Shown here piece by piece: positions 27,869 to 37,046 of a stretch of 50,432 nt of DNA. The DNA comes from Candidatus Heimdallarchaeota archaeon. GTDB lineage: Archaea > Asgardarchaeota > Heimdallarchaeia > Heimdallarchaeales > Heimdallarchaeaceae. A model generated the notes under the pieces. It was not told the DNA's origin. It did no database searches and saw only the letters and a list, made by a program, of their open reading frames with translations. The stretch's first letter is position 1. Every line of letters starts with the position of its first letter. Location of the stretch: positions 1 to 50,432 of the forward strand of contig JAGXNV010000002.1 of NCBI GenBank assembly GCA_019894795.1. Reading direction: 5' to 3'. Made by a program: the position numbers and the translations under genes.

Positions 27869-28284
27869 AGAAATCAAAAATTATTTTCTTGATTATGGGA
27901 ATTGTACTTTTAACCTTAGTAATTTCCGCTTTAACCTTTTATTTCATATATACTTCAAATATTCCTACAAACGACAATATAAATGTAACAGTTATCATTA
28001 ACTATGGTTCATTAAAACAGGTTAATCAAGAAGAACACAATTTAACAGTTACAAAAGGTAGCTCTGCTCTACAAGCTTTCACAAATGTAGTCACGCTTGA
28101 TTTAGTAAATTACACTTTTGGAATATATATTGTAGGAGTAAATGGGTACCCGGAACAATCTCCTGATTACTGGGCCTTCTATTATTTTGACCACTCTTTG
28201 GTAGAGTGGGTATATGCAGAAGTTGGAGTTGATAATTATTACCTTGATGATGGAAATATGATAAAACTCGAATACACAGGATAG
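27865..28284 (+). CDS. Membrane-anchored DUF4430-like protein
   Basis: N-terminal TM; KGSSALQAFTNVV...VNGYPEQSPDYWAFYYFDHSLVEWVYAEVGVDNYYLDDGNMIKLEYTG; 4-nt overlap with S component. Confidence 0.65.
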   Translation: MKKSKIIFLIMGIVLLTLVISALTFYFIYTSNIPTNDNINVTVIINYGSLKQVNQEEHNLTVTKGSSALQAFTNVVTLDLVNYTFGIYIVGVNGYPEQSPDYWAFYYFDHSLVEWVYAEVGVDNYYLDDGNMIKLEYTG

Positions 28285-28319
28285 AATAAAGGAAATGAAC
28301 CATGAAGAGGTGCTGATGC

Positions 28320-29225
28320 GTGAATTCAAATGAGAAAGAGTCATATGGTTTTCTTCTGATTACGTATCAAACTAGCCATCCTCTTTTGTTAGTCTTAATA
28401 CCCTTTTTAGCTATTAGTAGTTTAATAGGATGGGTTTACAGATATTTCAACATTATTGATTTTGATCTATCCTTTTTCTTCGGAAGTGGAGGTGAATACT
28501 CTTTCCAAATTATGGATGGGGTAATTTTCGTTTCAATAGCTGCTTTAAGCAGTGTTATCATTGTTTTTACTTTGAAATATGGCTTGGAAAGATTCCTTAA
28601 ACTATTTTTTTCAATTGGACTTTTTCTATCACCTGTAAGCATGTTATGGTTACACGGGTACTTAATTGATTATTATTTACATAATGGAACATATTGGTTT
28701 GAAATAATATTTGCAATAATTGGTGTAATAATTGGTGTATTTGTTATTTGGGCATTTGTTTTCAAAAAAGGGAACAAACATTTACGAAATGGACTGGTAA
28801 TATTTCTAGGCATTACATTGGGTTCTATATTTGGTCTTTTACTATCACTAACAACTTATCTAACTTTAATTATACTCATCTCTCTCTTTGACATCTATTC
28901 TGTCTTTAAGGGACCTATAAACAAGATGATGCAGAAAACAAATCTACATTATGGACCAATATCTCCATTGCAGAAAAAGGAAACGGCATTAGGAATAGGT
29001 GATTTTATTTTTTATTCATCACTAGTTGCATTCGCAACTTCTAACTTTGGTTTAGCAATTGGTTTTGCTTCTATCGTTGGTCTCTTACTCGGGGTAGTGT
29101 TAACTGAGAAACTTTTAATGAAATTTGGAAGATTTCCAGGGTTACCTTTGCCAATCTTCTTATCGTTAGCATTTTTGGGTTTAGGATATCTAATATCCAC
29201 CTTTTTGTCAAAATCACTCTACTAA
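28320..29225 (+). CDS. Presenilin/signal-peptide-peptidase-like intramembrane aspartyl protease (family A22-like)
   Basis: Multi-TM with ISLFDIYSVFKGP ([YF]D motif), LGIGDFIFYSSL (GxGD motif), RFPGLPLPIFLSL (PxLP region) in correct order. Confidence 0.78.
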   Translation: MNSNEKESYGFLLITYQTSHPLLLVLIPFLAISSLIGWVYRYFNIIDFDLSFFFGSGGEYSFQIMDGVIFVSIAALSSVIIVFTLKYGLERFLKLFFSIGLFLSPVSMLWLHGYLIDYYLHNGTYWFEIIFAIIGVIIGVFVIWAFVFKKGNKHLRNGLVIFLGITLGSIFGLLLSLTTYLTLIILISLFDIYSVFKGPINKMMQKTNLHYGPISPLQKKETALGIGDFIFYSSLVAFATSNFGLAIGFASIVGLLLGVVLTEKLLMKFGRFPGLPLPIFLSLAFLGLGYLISTFLSKSLY

Positions 29226-29310
29226 CAAACCATCAAATTAAACATTCTGTAGTAACAAAAATCAAAAGGTTTAAAATGAGTGCTGGAGGAAACTAGCTCG
29301 GTCGTAAAAC

Positions 29311-29724
29311 ATGTCTTCACGCAAGTTCAGATACAGAGGATTTACTATAGAAGAATTAAAACAGAAAAGTATGGATGAGATACTCGAGCTATTACCGGCA
29401 CGAAGAAGAAGAAACTTATCTCGTCAAGAATTCTGGACACCAAGAAGAAAGAAGCTATTAGAAGACATTAGAAGCGCTATTGAATCTCAAGAAAGTGAAG
29501 ATAAAGTAGTGGTAAGAACACATGTAAGAGATATGACCGTTCTACCAGAGATGGTTGGTGCAACTGTAGCAATTTATAATGGTAAAGAGTTCATTGAGAT
29601 TCTAATACAACCACCGATGATAGGGCATGTATTCGGAGAGTTTAGTCCTACAACTAAGAAAGTTAACCATGGGAGTCCTGGAATAGGTGCAACAAGATCA
29701 TCATTATACGTTCCACTAAAATAA
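29311..29724 (+). CDS. 30S ribosomal protein uS19
   Basis: FRYRGFTIEELKQKSMDEILELLPARRRRNLSR...MVGATVAIYNGKEFIEILIQPPMIGHVFGEFSPTTKKVNHGSPGIGATRSS. Confidence 0.96.
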   Translation: MSSRKFRYRGFTIEELKQKSMDEILELLPARRRRNLSRQEFWTPRRKKLLEDIRSAIESQESEDKVVVRTHVRDMTVLPEMVGATVAIYNGKEFIEILIQPPMIGHVFGEFSPTTKKVNHGSPGIGATRSSLYVPLK

Positions 29725-29777
29725 TTTTTCTTACTTTTTCCTTAAGTTTTATAAAATACCTTTTCTGTTTCTATTGT

Positions 29778-30164
29778 ATGACTACTCCTCCTAAAGAAAA
29801 TTCTGTTTTAAAACCAGAAGAAACAAAGGCTTTTCAGAGATTAGAAAAGAATTTTACTATTGATTTGCTTTGGATTTGGGTATTAAGACTATTAAGAGAT
29901 GGTCCAAAGTACGCTTACGAACTACGACAAGAGATAGCGACCAAATTTGGATTTACTCCTGCAACTGTTACAAATTACACCATTCTTTATCTTCTTGAAA
30001 GAGAAGGTGTTGTACATAAGGTTGAGAAGAGAAATTCAGATGAACGTATTGATAGAAAATACTATGCTATAACAGAGTTAGGCGAAGACGTGATGGATAA
30101 AGCAGAAAATTACTTGAGCGAAACTTTTAGCAAATTGTTCCCCAAAAGCAAAATTGTTTCCTAA
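29778..30164 (+). CDS. PadR-family transcriptional regulator
   Basis: WVLRLLRDGPKYAYELRQEIATKFGFTPATVTNYTILYLLEREGVV. Confidence 0.85.
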   Translation: MTTPPKENSVLKPEETKAFQRLEKNFTIDLLWIWVLRLLRDGPKYAYELRQEIATKFGFTPATVTNYTILYLLEREGVVHKVEKRNSDERIDRKYYAITELGEDVMDKAENYLSETFSKLFPKSKIVS

Positions 30165-30250
30165 AATAAAACTTGCACGTTTTTCAACAAATTTAAAAAT
30201 TCATACGTAACACAGTTCATAGGTTACTATAATGATGGTGTTGATTTAAT

Positions 30251-30523
30251 ATGCCTAAGAAGAGAAAGTCGGGAGGAAGGTCCGGAGGTAAAAGAGGACG
30301 TGCCTCTGCGAAGACTTGTGCTAGTTGCGGAGGAACAGTTGCAACTGATAAAGCAAAGAAATACACTGTTTTTAGCAGTGCAGTAGATTACAGACTAGCT
30401 AAAGAGCTTCGATCAGAAGGAGCTCATATTCCTCGTCAACAAAAGATAGTCTACTATTGTGTTTCTTGTGCTATTCACAAGGGTAGAACAAATATTAGAG
30501 CAAAGAAAGAGAGACATGATTAA
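30251..30523 (+). CDS. 30S ribosomal protein eS26
   Basis: CASC...CVSC zinc motif, VFSSAVDYRLAKELRSEGAHIPRQQKIVYYCVSCAIHKGRTNIR. Confidence 0.95.
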   Translation: MPKKRKSGGRSGGKRGRASAKTCASCGGTVATDKAKKYTVFSSAVDYRLAKELRSEGAHIPRQQKIVYYCVSCAIHKGRTNIRAKKERHD

Positions 30524-30570
30524 TCCCATTTCTTATCTCCTTTATTCTTTCACTTTTTCGAGGAAAACAA

Positions 30571-31158
30571 ATGAATATATCTTTTTTAATACCTTCTTCA
30601 ACAATAAGGTTTACAACCCCTAAAAAAATAAAATCAGTTGTAGGTGGACAAGAGAGAGTGGACGTTTATTCTCGAATTTTACTTAACCTTTATCGCTGGC
30701 AAGATAGATTTGATGCTGATATTACAGCTATTTTTTACTTGTCCCATCTTGAAGAGAATTTATCAATTAGCATCTCTCTGTCAAATATAACTCATCAAAT
30801 TAAAACTGAGTTGGAAGCTACGCATTTTATAATAAATCTCTTTGATACTCCTGGAAATTTCGGCGCTAAAGCTCAAAAACAAGATTTTGAGACTTTATTA
30901 ACAACTCTAGCAGAAAAACACACATTATATTATCTTACTTCTTCTGGTAAAGATATATCTGTATTGAATGATGAAATTCTAAAATCAGGAGATTTATGCT
31001 TCATTTTAGGGAGCCAACTGGATCTTACTGAAAATCAAGAGAGAGTTCTTGGAAAATTCAATCCATTTTTAATAAGTGTGGGTGATCGAGAATATCTTGC
31101 TTCTCACATTATCACGATTATTAACCATTATTTATTTAGTAAATATAGCAAAATGTAA
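30571..31158 (+). CDS. SPOUT RNA methyltransferase, TrmY-like
   Basis: C-terminal CFILGSQLDLTENQERVLGKFNPFLISVGDREYLASHIITIINHYL; N-terminal GGQERVDVYSRILLNLYRW. Confidence 0.7.
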   Translation: MNISFLIPSSTIRFTTPKKIKSVVGGQERVDVYSRILLNLYRWQDRFDADITAIFYLSHLEENLSISISLSNITHQIKTELEATHFIINLFDTPGNFGAKAQKQDFETLLTTLAEKHTLYYLTSSGKDISVLNDEILKSGDLCFILGSQLDLTENQERVLGKFNPFLISVGDREYLASHIITIINHYLFSKYSKM

Positions 31159-31178
31159 GATTACTAAAACTTTAATTC

Positions 31179-31472
31179 TTGGAGCTAAAAATTAAATTAA
31201 TGACAAATGATGAGAAGGATAACAAGAAGAAATTGGATAACTCCGTTGTTACTAAGAAAATGCTTGCAGTTGCTTTCACATCTCCTGTCTTTTTCAGTGT
31301 AGTTTTTATAACTATAGCCTTTTTTGCTACATCGAATTCATCTGAAACGGTTCGGACAATATTCCTTGTTGTAGCTACTTTTGTTGGTCTCGGTGTATCA
31401 ATAGGTGTTATCTTTCTTATGCAGAAAATAATTAATAAAAAATTAAAAGAGATAGAGGACGAATCACAATAA
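31179..31472 (+). CDS. Small two-TM membrane protein
   Basis: Two hydrophobic segments; likely start ATG 31200. Confidence 0.55.
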   Translation: MELKIKLMTNDEKDNKKKLDNSVVTKKMLAVAFTSPVFFSVVFITIAFFATSNSSETVRTIFLVVATFVGLGVSIGVIFLMQKIINKKLKEIEDESQ

Positions 31473-31492
31473 TTTGGTAAAAGGTTAATAAT

Positions 31493-31873
31493 ATGTCACC
31501 TAAAGAGATTAACCAAAAATATTCATAAAAGAGAGCAACAGAGTTCTTTTTGTTAATCCACCAGAAGGTTATGATGAAATTTTGGGAAAACTCCCAGATA
31601 ATGTTAAGATTCTAACCAAACTTGAAGATTCTATAGACGTGATTCAGGTTTTTGTGAAAAGTAAAGCTGAATTAGAAGATTTACTCCCAAATCTGAAAGA
31701 TTTTCTTCATCCTAAAGGGAAGCTGTGGGTAACATACTACAAAGGAACCTCTGAGTACAAAACGGACATAAATAGAGATAGCATTCTTGCTTGGAATGCT
31801 TGGTTTACAAGGTGTAGCCATTATCTCAATAGATGTTGAGTGGTCAGCTTAACGATTCAAAGCTTCCGAATGA
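31493..31873 (+). pseudogene. DUF3052-like protein, disrupted by two frameshifts and one nonsense codon
   Basis: MSPKEINQKYS (frame a) / IKESNRVLFVNPPEGYDEILGKLPDNVKILTKLEDSIDVIQVFVKSKAELEDLLPNLKDFLHPKGKLWVTYYKGTSEYKTDINRDSILA (frame b) / MLGLQGVAIISIDVEWSA*RFKASE (frame a). Confidence 0.7.
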
Positions 31874-31885
31874 CTATCAGCTCTC

Positions 31886-33034
31886 TCATTGCTGTTCTTT
31901 GAACCATTGTATTGTTCTCTCAAAAGCTTCTTCTTTTGACACAATTGGTTTATAACCAAAATCTCTCTCAGCTTTGTCGCTAACAAATGTATGATCAACA
32001 CAAGTTTGAACTACTGCAAATCTATTGAAATTTGATTTTGGAGCGATTTTTTCTGCGAACCATGCAAGTGTATAAGCTAGTTTGTATGGGATAGACTTCG
32101 TAGGAGGAGTAAGGCTTAATGCCTTGAGAAAAGGTTCCATAAACGTAAATAGATTATCTGCTGGTTGATGATCTACAATGAAGTAACACTCCCCTGCAAC
32201 TTTTGAACCTTGATAGAGGTGCTTTGCAGCAAGAATATGTGCATGAGCAACATTCTCTGAGTAAACGTGAGAAAATTCCGCTGTACCATCACCCAGTTTA
32301 ATGTTGTTATTACTTTTAGCCATCTGAACAATATTTGCTATATGATATTTGTCTCTCGGTCCATACATCCCCACAGGTCTAAGAGATACAGTCGCCAATC
32401 CATTTTCATCATTTGCTGCAATTGTTGCTTTTTCAGCTAAAATTTTAGTTCGTGAATAGTTATCTTTAGGCATTTTTTCTGGGTATGGTAAAGTTTCATC
32501 AGCGTATACAATTGGTTTTCTTCCATCAACAACAACATCTAATGTTGATGTATATACTAGCCGTAAAACCCCAAATTTGAAGCATGAATCGATCACATTT
32601 TGGTTTCCAATAACATTTATTTCATCAAAAGTTTTTGCTGGTGTTCCAGGATTCCAAATAGCAGCAGCGGTCTGAAATACCGTATCTATTCCCTCACATG
32701 CATTTTCAACTTCCTCCATGTTTTTTATGTCTCCAACTAAAGATTCAACACCTTCTATTTCTAAAGATTCAAGATCTAATACACGAACGAAGTGGTTACT
32801 TTCTCGTAATTGAGAAACAATTTCATATCCTAACATTCCTACCCCTCCAATAACTAGACATTTTCCGAGATTTGTTAGAACTTTTCCCAAGACTTCACTT
32901 CCTTCGTCAGTTTTTATCTCATTGGAGTTTAATGCTTGATGCTTGTTTATGGTTGTATTAACTGGCTCGTTTGTCATCGATTTCACATTCTTAGAACTTA
33001 ATTGAAATTGCTTGTTCAGGACATTGTTCAACAC
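31886..33034 (-). CDS. NAD-dependent epimerase/3beta-hydroxysteroid dehydrogenase-like extended SDR
   Basis: GKCLVIGGVGMLGYEIVSQL, VYTSTLDVVVDG, YSRTK catalytic motif; start probably internal (MTNEP...). Confidence 0.85.
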   Translation of the reverse strand: MLNNVLNKQFQLSSKNVKSMTNEPVNTTINKHQALNSNEIKTDEGSEVLGKVLTNLGKCLVIGGVGMLGYEIVSQLRESNHFVRVLDLESLEIEGVESLVGDIKNMEEVENACEGIDTVFQTAAAIWNPGTPAKTFDEINVIGNQNVIDSCFKFGVLRLVYTSTLDVVVDGRKPIVYADETLPYPEKMPKDNYSRTKILAEKATIAANDENGLATVSLRPVGMYGPRDKYHIANIVQMAKSNNNIKLGDGTAEFSHVYSENVAHAHILAAKHLYQGSKVAGECYFIVDHQPADNLFTFMEPFLKALSLTPPTKSIPYKLAYTLAWFAEKIAPKSNFNRFAVVQTCVDHTFVSDKAERDFGYKPIVSKEEAFERTIQWFKEQQ

Positions 33035-33248
33035 ACTTCATACATCTGGTGCAAAGTGACGGATAAACTGGTGTCACTCGCCAAATTTGTGGGTCATAGG
33101 GATCATCATCTTTTTGATAATCTAGAGACTGATGCAATAAGAAAATTGCTGGATCACAAACCTTTAGGCAGATAGTACAGTTGCGAGGGTCAATCTTATT
33201 CCCATCACCACAAATTGAGTAATTTATCTTTATCTTGGTTCTACTCAT
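32991..33248 (-). CDS. Ferredoxin-like Fe-S protein
   Basis: CxxCxxxC patterns: NCTICLKVCDP and SLCTRCMKCVEQCP. Confidence 0.82.
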   Translation of the reverse strand: MSRTKIKINYSICGDGNKIDPRNCTICLKVCDPAIFLLHQSLDYQKDDDPYDPQIWRVTPVYPSLCTRCMKCVEQCPEQAISIKF

Positions 33249-33261
33249 GTGCTCACCTTAT

Positions 33262-34149
33262 CTAATATTGACCTTTTAGAGCAGGAATCTCGTTTCTAGC
33301 AACAATATTAAGTGCTTCAAAGCGGCACATATGTAAACAAACACCACAACCAAAACACTTAGATTGATCCACATCAACACGTTTTGTATTTTCATTAAAA
33401 GAAATAGCTCCAAATTGACACATGGTTATGCATCTTTTGCAGCCTTGGCAATTATCCGGATTGTTTTGCACAACATATTCTGCTTTAAAAATTGATTTAA
33501 TGCCAAATTCTGTACGAGGTCTGAATCCTGCACACATTGGTGTTTGACATGCACACAAATTATTGATATATGGTGTGGCCCCGTACCAAATTGTGCCTAT
33601 GTATCCCTTTTTATTGAATTCAGTAAATTTTTCTATAGCTTCATCCTTAGTTATTCTATACTTGCTATCTTCAGGTTCAGGTATAAAACGTGGCAATTTA
33701 TCTATTATCTCACTCATAACACCGAAATTTATACAACATGCTTCCTTTTCTCCTTTATGCATGTAACGACACATACAATATTTCATGATCAAACTGTCTT
33801 CTGGAACACACGTTTCCAAAATTGTAATGGCATCATCAAGTGGAATTACTTGACCAATATGACCTTCAGCTTTGAATGGATTTCGAGATGGTTTATCAGT
33901 GTGTAACATTTTTTCAGCGAATGTTTTCACAATTCGACCAATAATTGGCATTTGTATTTTATAACCCATCCCGATCGCACTGAAGCCACCAAATTTCCTT
34001 ACTTGCATGGCTTCAAAAGTTTTGTATTGTTCCATTAAGAATTCTTTAAGGTCTAATTCTTCAGCTAATTCATTAGAATAATTTCTTGCATTGAAATACC
34101 ATTTTCCAGCTGTGCCATGCTCTAAACAATAATCACACATATAGTACAC
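33262..34149 (-). CDS. 4Fe-4S dicluster-containing protein
   Basis: NCQGCKRCITMCQFGAIS and KCFGCGVCLHMCRFEAL, further Cys motifs (MKYCMCRYMHKGEKEACC, LCACQTPMCAGF). Confidence 0.85.
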   Translation of the reverse strand: MYYMCDYCLEHGTAGKWYFNARNYSNELAEELDLKEFLMEQYKTFEAMQVRKFGGFSAIGMGYKIQMPIIGRIVKTFAEKMLHTDKPSRNPFKAEGHIGQVIPLDDAITILETCVPEDSLIMKYCMCRYMHKGEKEACCINFGVMSEIIDKLPRFIPEPEDSKYRITKDEAIEKFTEFNKKGYIGTIWYGATPYINNLCACQTPMCAGFRPRTEFGIKSIFKAEYVVQNNPDNCQGCKRCITMCQFGAISFNENTKRVDVDQSKCFGCGVCLHMCRFEALNIVARNEIPALKGQY

Positions 34150-34342
34150 AAATCCAATAAAGATGTTTTTCTGTTAGGTTAGTAATATATAAAAGTAAGG
34201 ACTAAACCCCTGAAACTTTATCAATAGCGAGAATTGCTCTTTTAGAAATTACAAAACTAAATTCCATTTTTTTGTATTTACTAAAAATATCTCTTTTCCT
34301 GTTCTTTCTGTTGAAGCATAAATTTTTTAAAACTGGATTGGT

Positions 34343-35701
34343 TTGCTCAGAATAGAAACCTATAAAGGGATTACAATGGAACTCAAAAAAAGAAAAATTT
34401 TGATCATGGGAGCCGCAGGTAGAGATTTCCATAATTTCAACACTTATTACAGAGAAAATGAAAATTATGAAGTAGTTGCCTTCACCGCCACCCAGATTCC
34501 AGATATTGTCGATAGGAAGTATCCAAAAGAGTTATCGGGACCACTATACCCTGATGGAATTGAAATTCATGATGAATCTGAACTTCCAAGACTCATCAAA
34601 GAATTTGATGTTGATGAAGTAGTTTTTTGCTACTCAGATGTGACCCATGAATATGTCATGCATAAAGCTTCCCTAGTCAATGCTTTAGGACCAGCTTTTT
34701 CCTTATTGGGAACAAAAGGGACTATGCTGAAGAGCACAAAACCATTACTAAGCGTATGTGCTGTAAGGACAGGTAGTGGTAAATCACAAACATCCAGAAA
34801 AATTTTACAGTTAATCACTGATGCTGGCAAGAAGATCGTCGCAATCCGACATCCAATGCCATATGGAGACTTAACAAAACAAGCGGTGCAAAGATTTGCT
34901 GAATATTCAGATTTAGATAAACATGAAACAACTATTGAAGAAAGAGAAGAATATGAACCCTATATCGATAAAGGTCTAGTAATCTACTCTGGGGTTGATT
35001 ATGAGGCCATTCTTAGAGAAGCAGAAAAAGAAGCTGATGTTATTCTTTGGGATGGCGGAAATAACGATTTTCCATTTTATGAATCTGATTTGCAAATTGT
35101 TGTCGCAGATCCCCATAGAGTTGGGCACGAACTCACCTATCATCCTGGTGAAACCAATCTTAATTTAGCTGATGTAGTTGTGGTTAATAAAATTGCTACC
35201 ACAGATTATGAAAACGTTCTTGAGTTGGAAGAAAATATTCGCAAAGCTAATCCAAATGCGATTATTATTGAAGCAGCATCTCCAATTTTTGTTGATAAAC
35301 CAGATATGGTTAGAGGTAAAAGAGTGCTTGTTATAGAAGATGGACCAACTTTGACACACGGAGAAATGCAATATGGTGCTGGAGTCGTAGCCGCTCTTAG
35401 ATATGGTGCTGAAGAATTAGTTGATCCTCGACCTTATTTAGTGGGAAGCATGAAAGATACCTTCGAAAAATATCCTGATATTGGTACCTTGTTACCAGCT
35501 ATGGGTTATTTTGATCAACAACTCAAAGATATGGAAGAAACAATCAGAAATACTGATTGTGATGTCGTTGTTTCCGCAACTCCAATAGATATTACAAGGT
35601 TAATCAAGATAGATAAACCAATAGTAAGAGTGAAATACGAACTAGAGGAAATTGGTTATCCAAAACTAAAGGATATCCTAAAAGAGAAAGGTTTTCTCTA
35701 A
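34343..35701 (+). CDS. Cyclic 2,3-diphosphoglycerate synthetase-like protein
   Basis: ILIMGAAGRDFHNFNTYYRENENYEVVAFTATQIP, SVCAVRTGSGKSQTSRKI, VAIRHPMPYGDL, WDGGNNDFPF; likely start ATG 34376. Confidence 0.88.
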   Translation: MLRIETYKGITMELKKRKILIMGAAGRDFHNFNTYYRENENYEVVAFTATQIPDIVDRKYPKELSGPLYPDGIEIHDESELPRLIKEFDVDEVVFCYSDVTHEYVMHKASLVNALGPAFSLLGTKGTMLKSTKPLLSVCAVRTGSGKSQTSRKILQLITDAGKKIVAIRHPMPYGDLTKQAVQRFAEYSDLDKHETTIEEREEYEPYIDKGLVIYSGVDYEAILREAEKEADVILWDGGNNDFPFYESDLQIVVADPHRVGHELTYHPGETNLNLADVVVVNKIATTDYENVLELEENIRKANPNAIIIEAASPIFVDKPDMVRGKRVLVIEDGPTLTHGEMQYGAGVVAALRYGAEELVDPRPYLVGSMKDTFEKYPDIGTLLPAMGYFDQQLKDMEETIRNTDCDVVVSATPIDITRLIKIDKPIVRVKYELEEIGYPKLKDILKEKGFL

Positions 35702-35808
35702 TTCTTTCTTTTTTATTTTATCTACATTTACTCATAATTGTTTTCAAAGAATAATGCGATTTTTCGTGCTCAAGTTTTTAAACAACCTTTGTTTGAGAAC
35801 TTTTACTG

Positions 35809-36971
35809 ATGACCAAAGAAAAATTCCGCACTAAATATGGTCCTTGGGCAGTAATAGCTGGTGGTTCACAAGGTATTGGTGAAGCATTTGCAAGAAAACT
35901 AGCAGAAAGGAAAATAAATCTGATTTTACTAGCAAGAAACAAAGAGAAATTAGACAAACTAGCAAAAGACATAATCAAAACATATGCGGTAGAAGTTAGA
36001 TCAATTTCTGTAGATCTTACAGATTCTCAAGCGTATCAGAATATTTATACTATTACAGATGACTTAAACATTGGATTTCTTGTTTATAATGCAGCTAAAA
36101 TACCTATTGGCAATTTTCTCAGTTTCTCTCTCGAAGAGCAGTTTGAGGTTCTTGACCTTAATTGCAGAGGACCTATAATCCTTATCGATCATTATGCAAG
36201 GAAAATGAAAGAAAGGAAAGCAGGCGGTATTATTCTAGTAAGTTCCATGAGTTATTTTCCCCACTTTTCCCACATTGAAGGAAGGTGGAAGCAATTTCGA
36301 GGACTCTTCCCAACCTAGGAACGTACAAGGTGGCAACGCTGCAAGCGGTGACATAGGTAAGCTTCAAGCTCTGGGATTACAGCTCCAACACACAGTGTTA
36401 GCGGAAGAGCGGGTTCATCTCCTCGCCGGGACTCATTACTGGAGATATATTCTTGAGCACCTTAGGTACTCACTCCAGCTCCGGAGGTAAACAGATTACT
36501 CTGTTTAAGCTCAAGCCGTTGGCTCAAGACAATATTTACCATAGTCTACCCTATATAAAGTCAACAATAATCTGGGAGATGTGGGGAAAAATAGTCGTGG
36601 CTGGATTCCAAGGAACGCCATTGAATACCCATTATGTCGCCACCAAAGCTTTTAACTCAATATTGGCAGAGGGTTTATGGTACTAGTTGAAGGGTTATGG
36701 TGTAGATGTCCTTGCTTGTGCAGCAGGATCAACAGCAACTCCTAATTATATTGCAACTAAACCAAATGACCCTGGTTTTTTAGTCCCTAAACCTATGAAA
36801 CCCGAGAAAGTGGCTAAATCTGCATTGAAAAAACTAGGAAGAGAGCCTAGTATGGTACCAAGTATCGTTAATTGATTGGCTAGTTTTCTAATTAGACGTT
36901 TGTTAACACGTAAACAAGCTATAAGGACAATAGGAGCTAGCACACACAAAATGTATGGAGATAAATCATAA
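35809..36971 (+). pseudogene. Classical SDR oxidoreductase gene, interrupted by the 350-bp insertion and two in-frame stops
   Basis: AVIAGGSQGIGEAFARKLAERK...GGIILVSSM | insertion | AGFQGTPLNTHYVATKAFNSILAEGLWY(TAG)LKGYGVDVLACAAGS...SIVN(TGA)LASFLIRRLLTRKQAIRTIGASTHKMYGDKS*. Confidence 0.85.
36245..36600. mobile_element. 356-bp structured repeat element, copy 2 (inside SDR pseudogene)
   Basis: Core about 235 nt identical to copy 1; removing 36250-36599 restores the SDR frame (TCC ATG | GCT GGA = SMAG). Confidence 0.78.
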
Positions 36972-37046
36972 TCCTGCACATTTTTCTTATTTACATATTT
37001 TTCAAAAAATGATTGTAAAACAAATTTTATATTATTTCTTCTATCT

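Noticed and set aside
36684-36686. In-frame TAG in the SDR gene as pyrrolysine
   Set aside because: Position matches a common Glu codon (GAG to TAG), the family is not a methylamine methyltransferase, and a second stop (TGA) plus an insertion indicate pseudogenisation.
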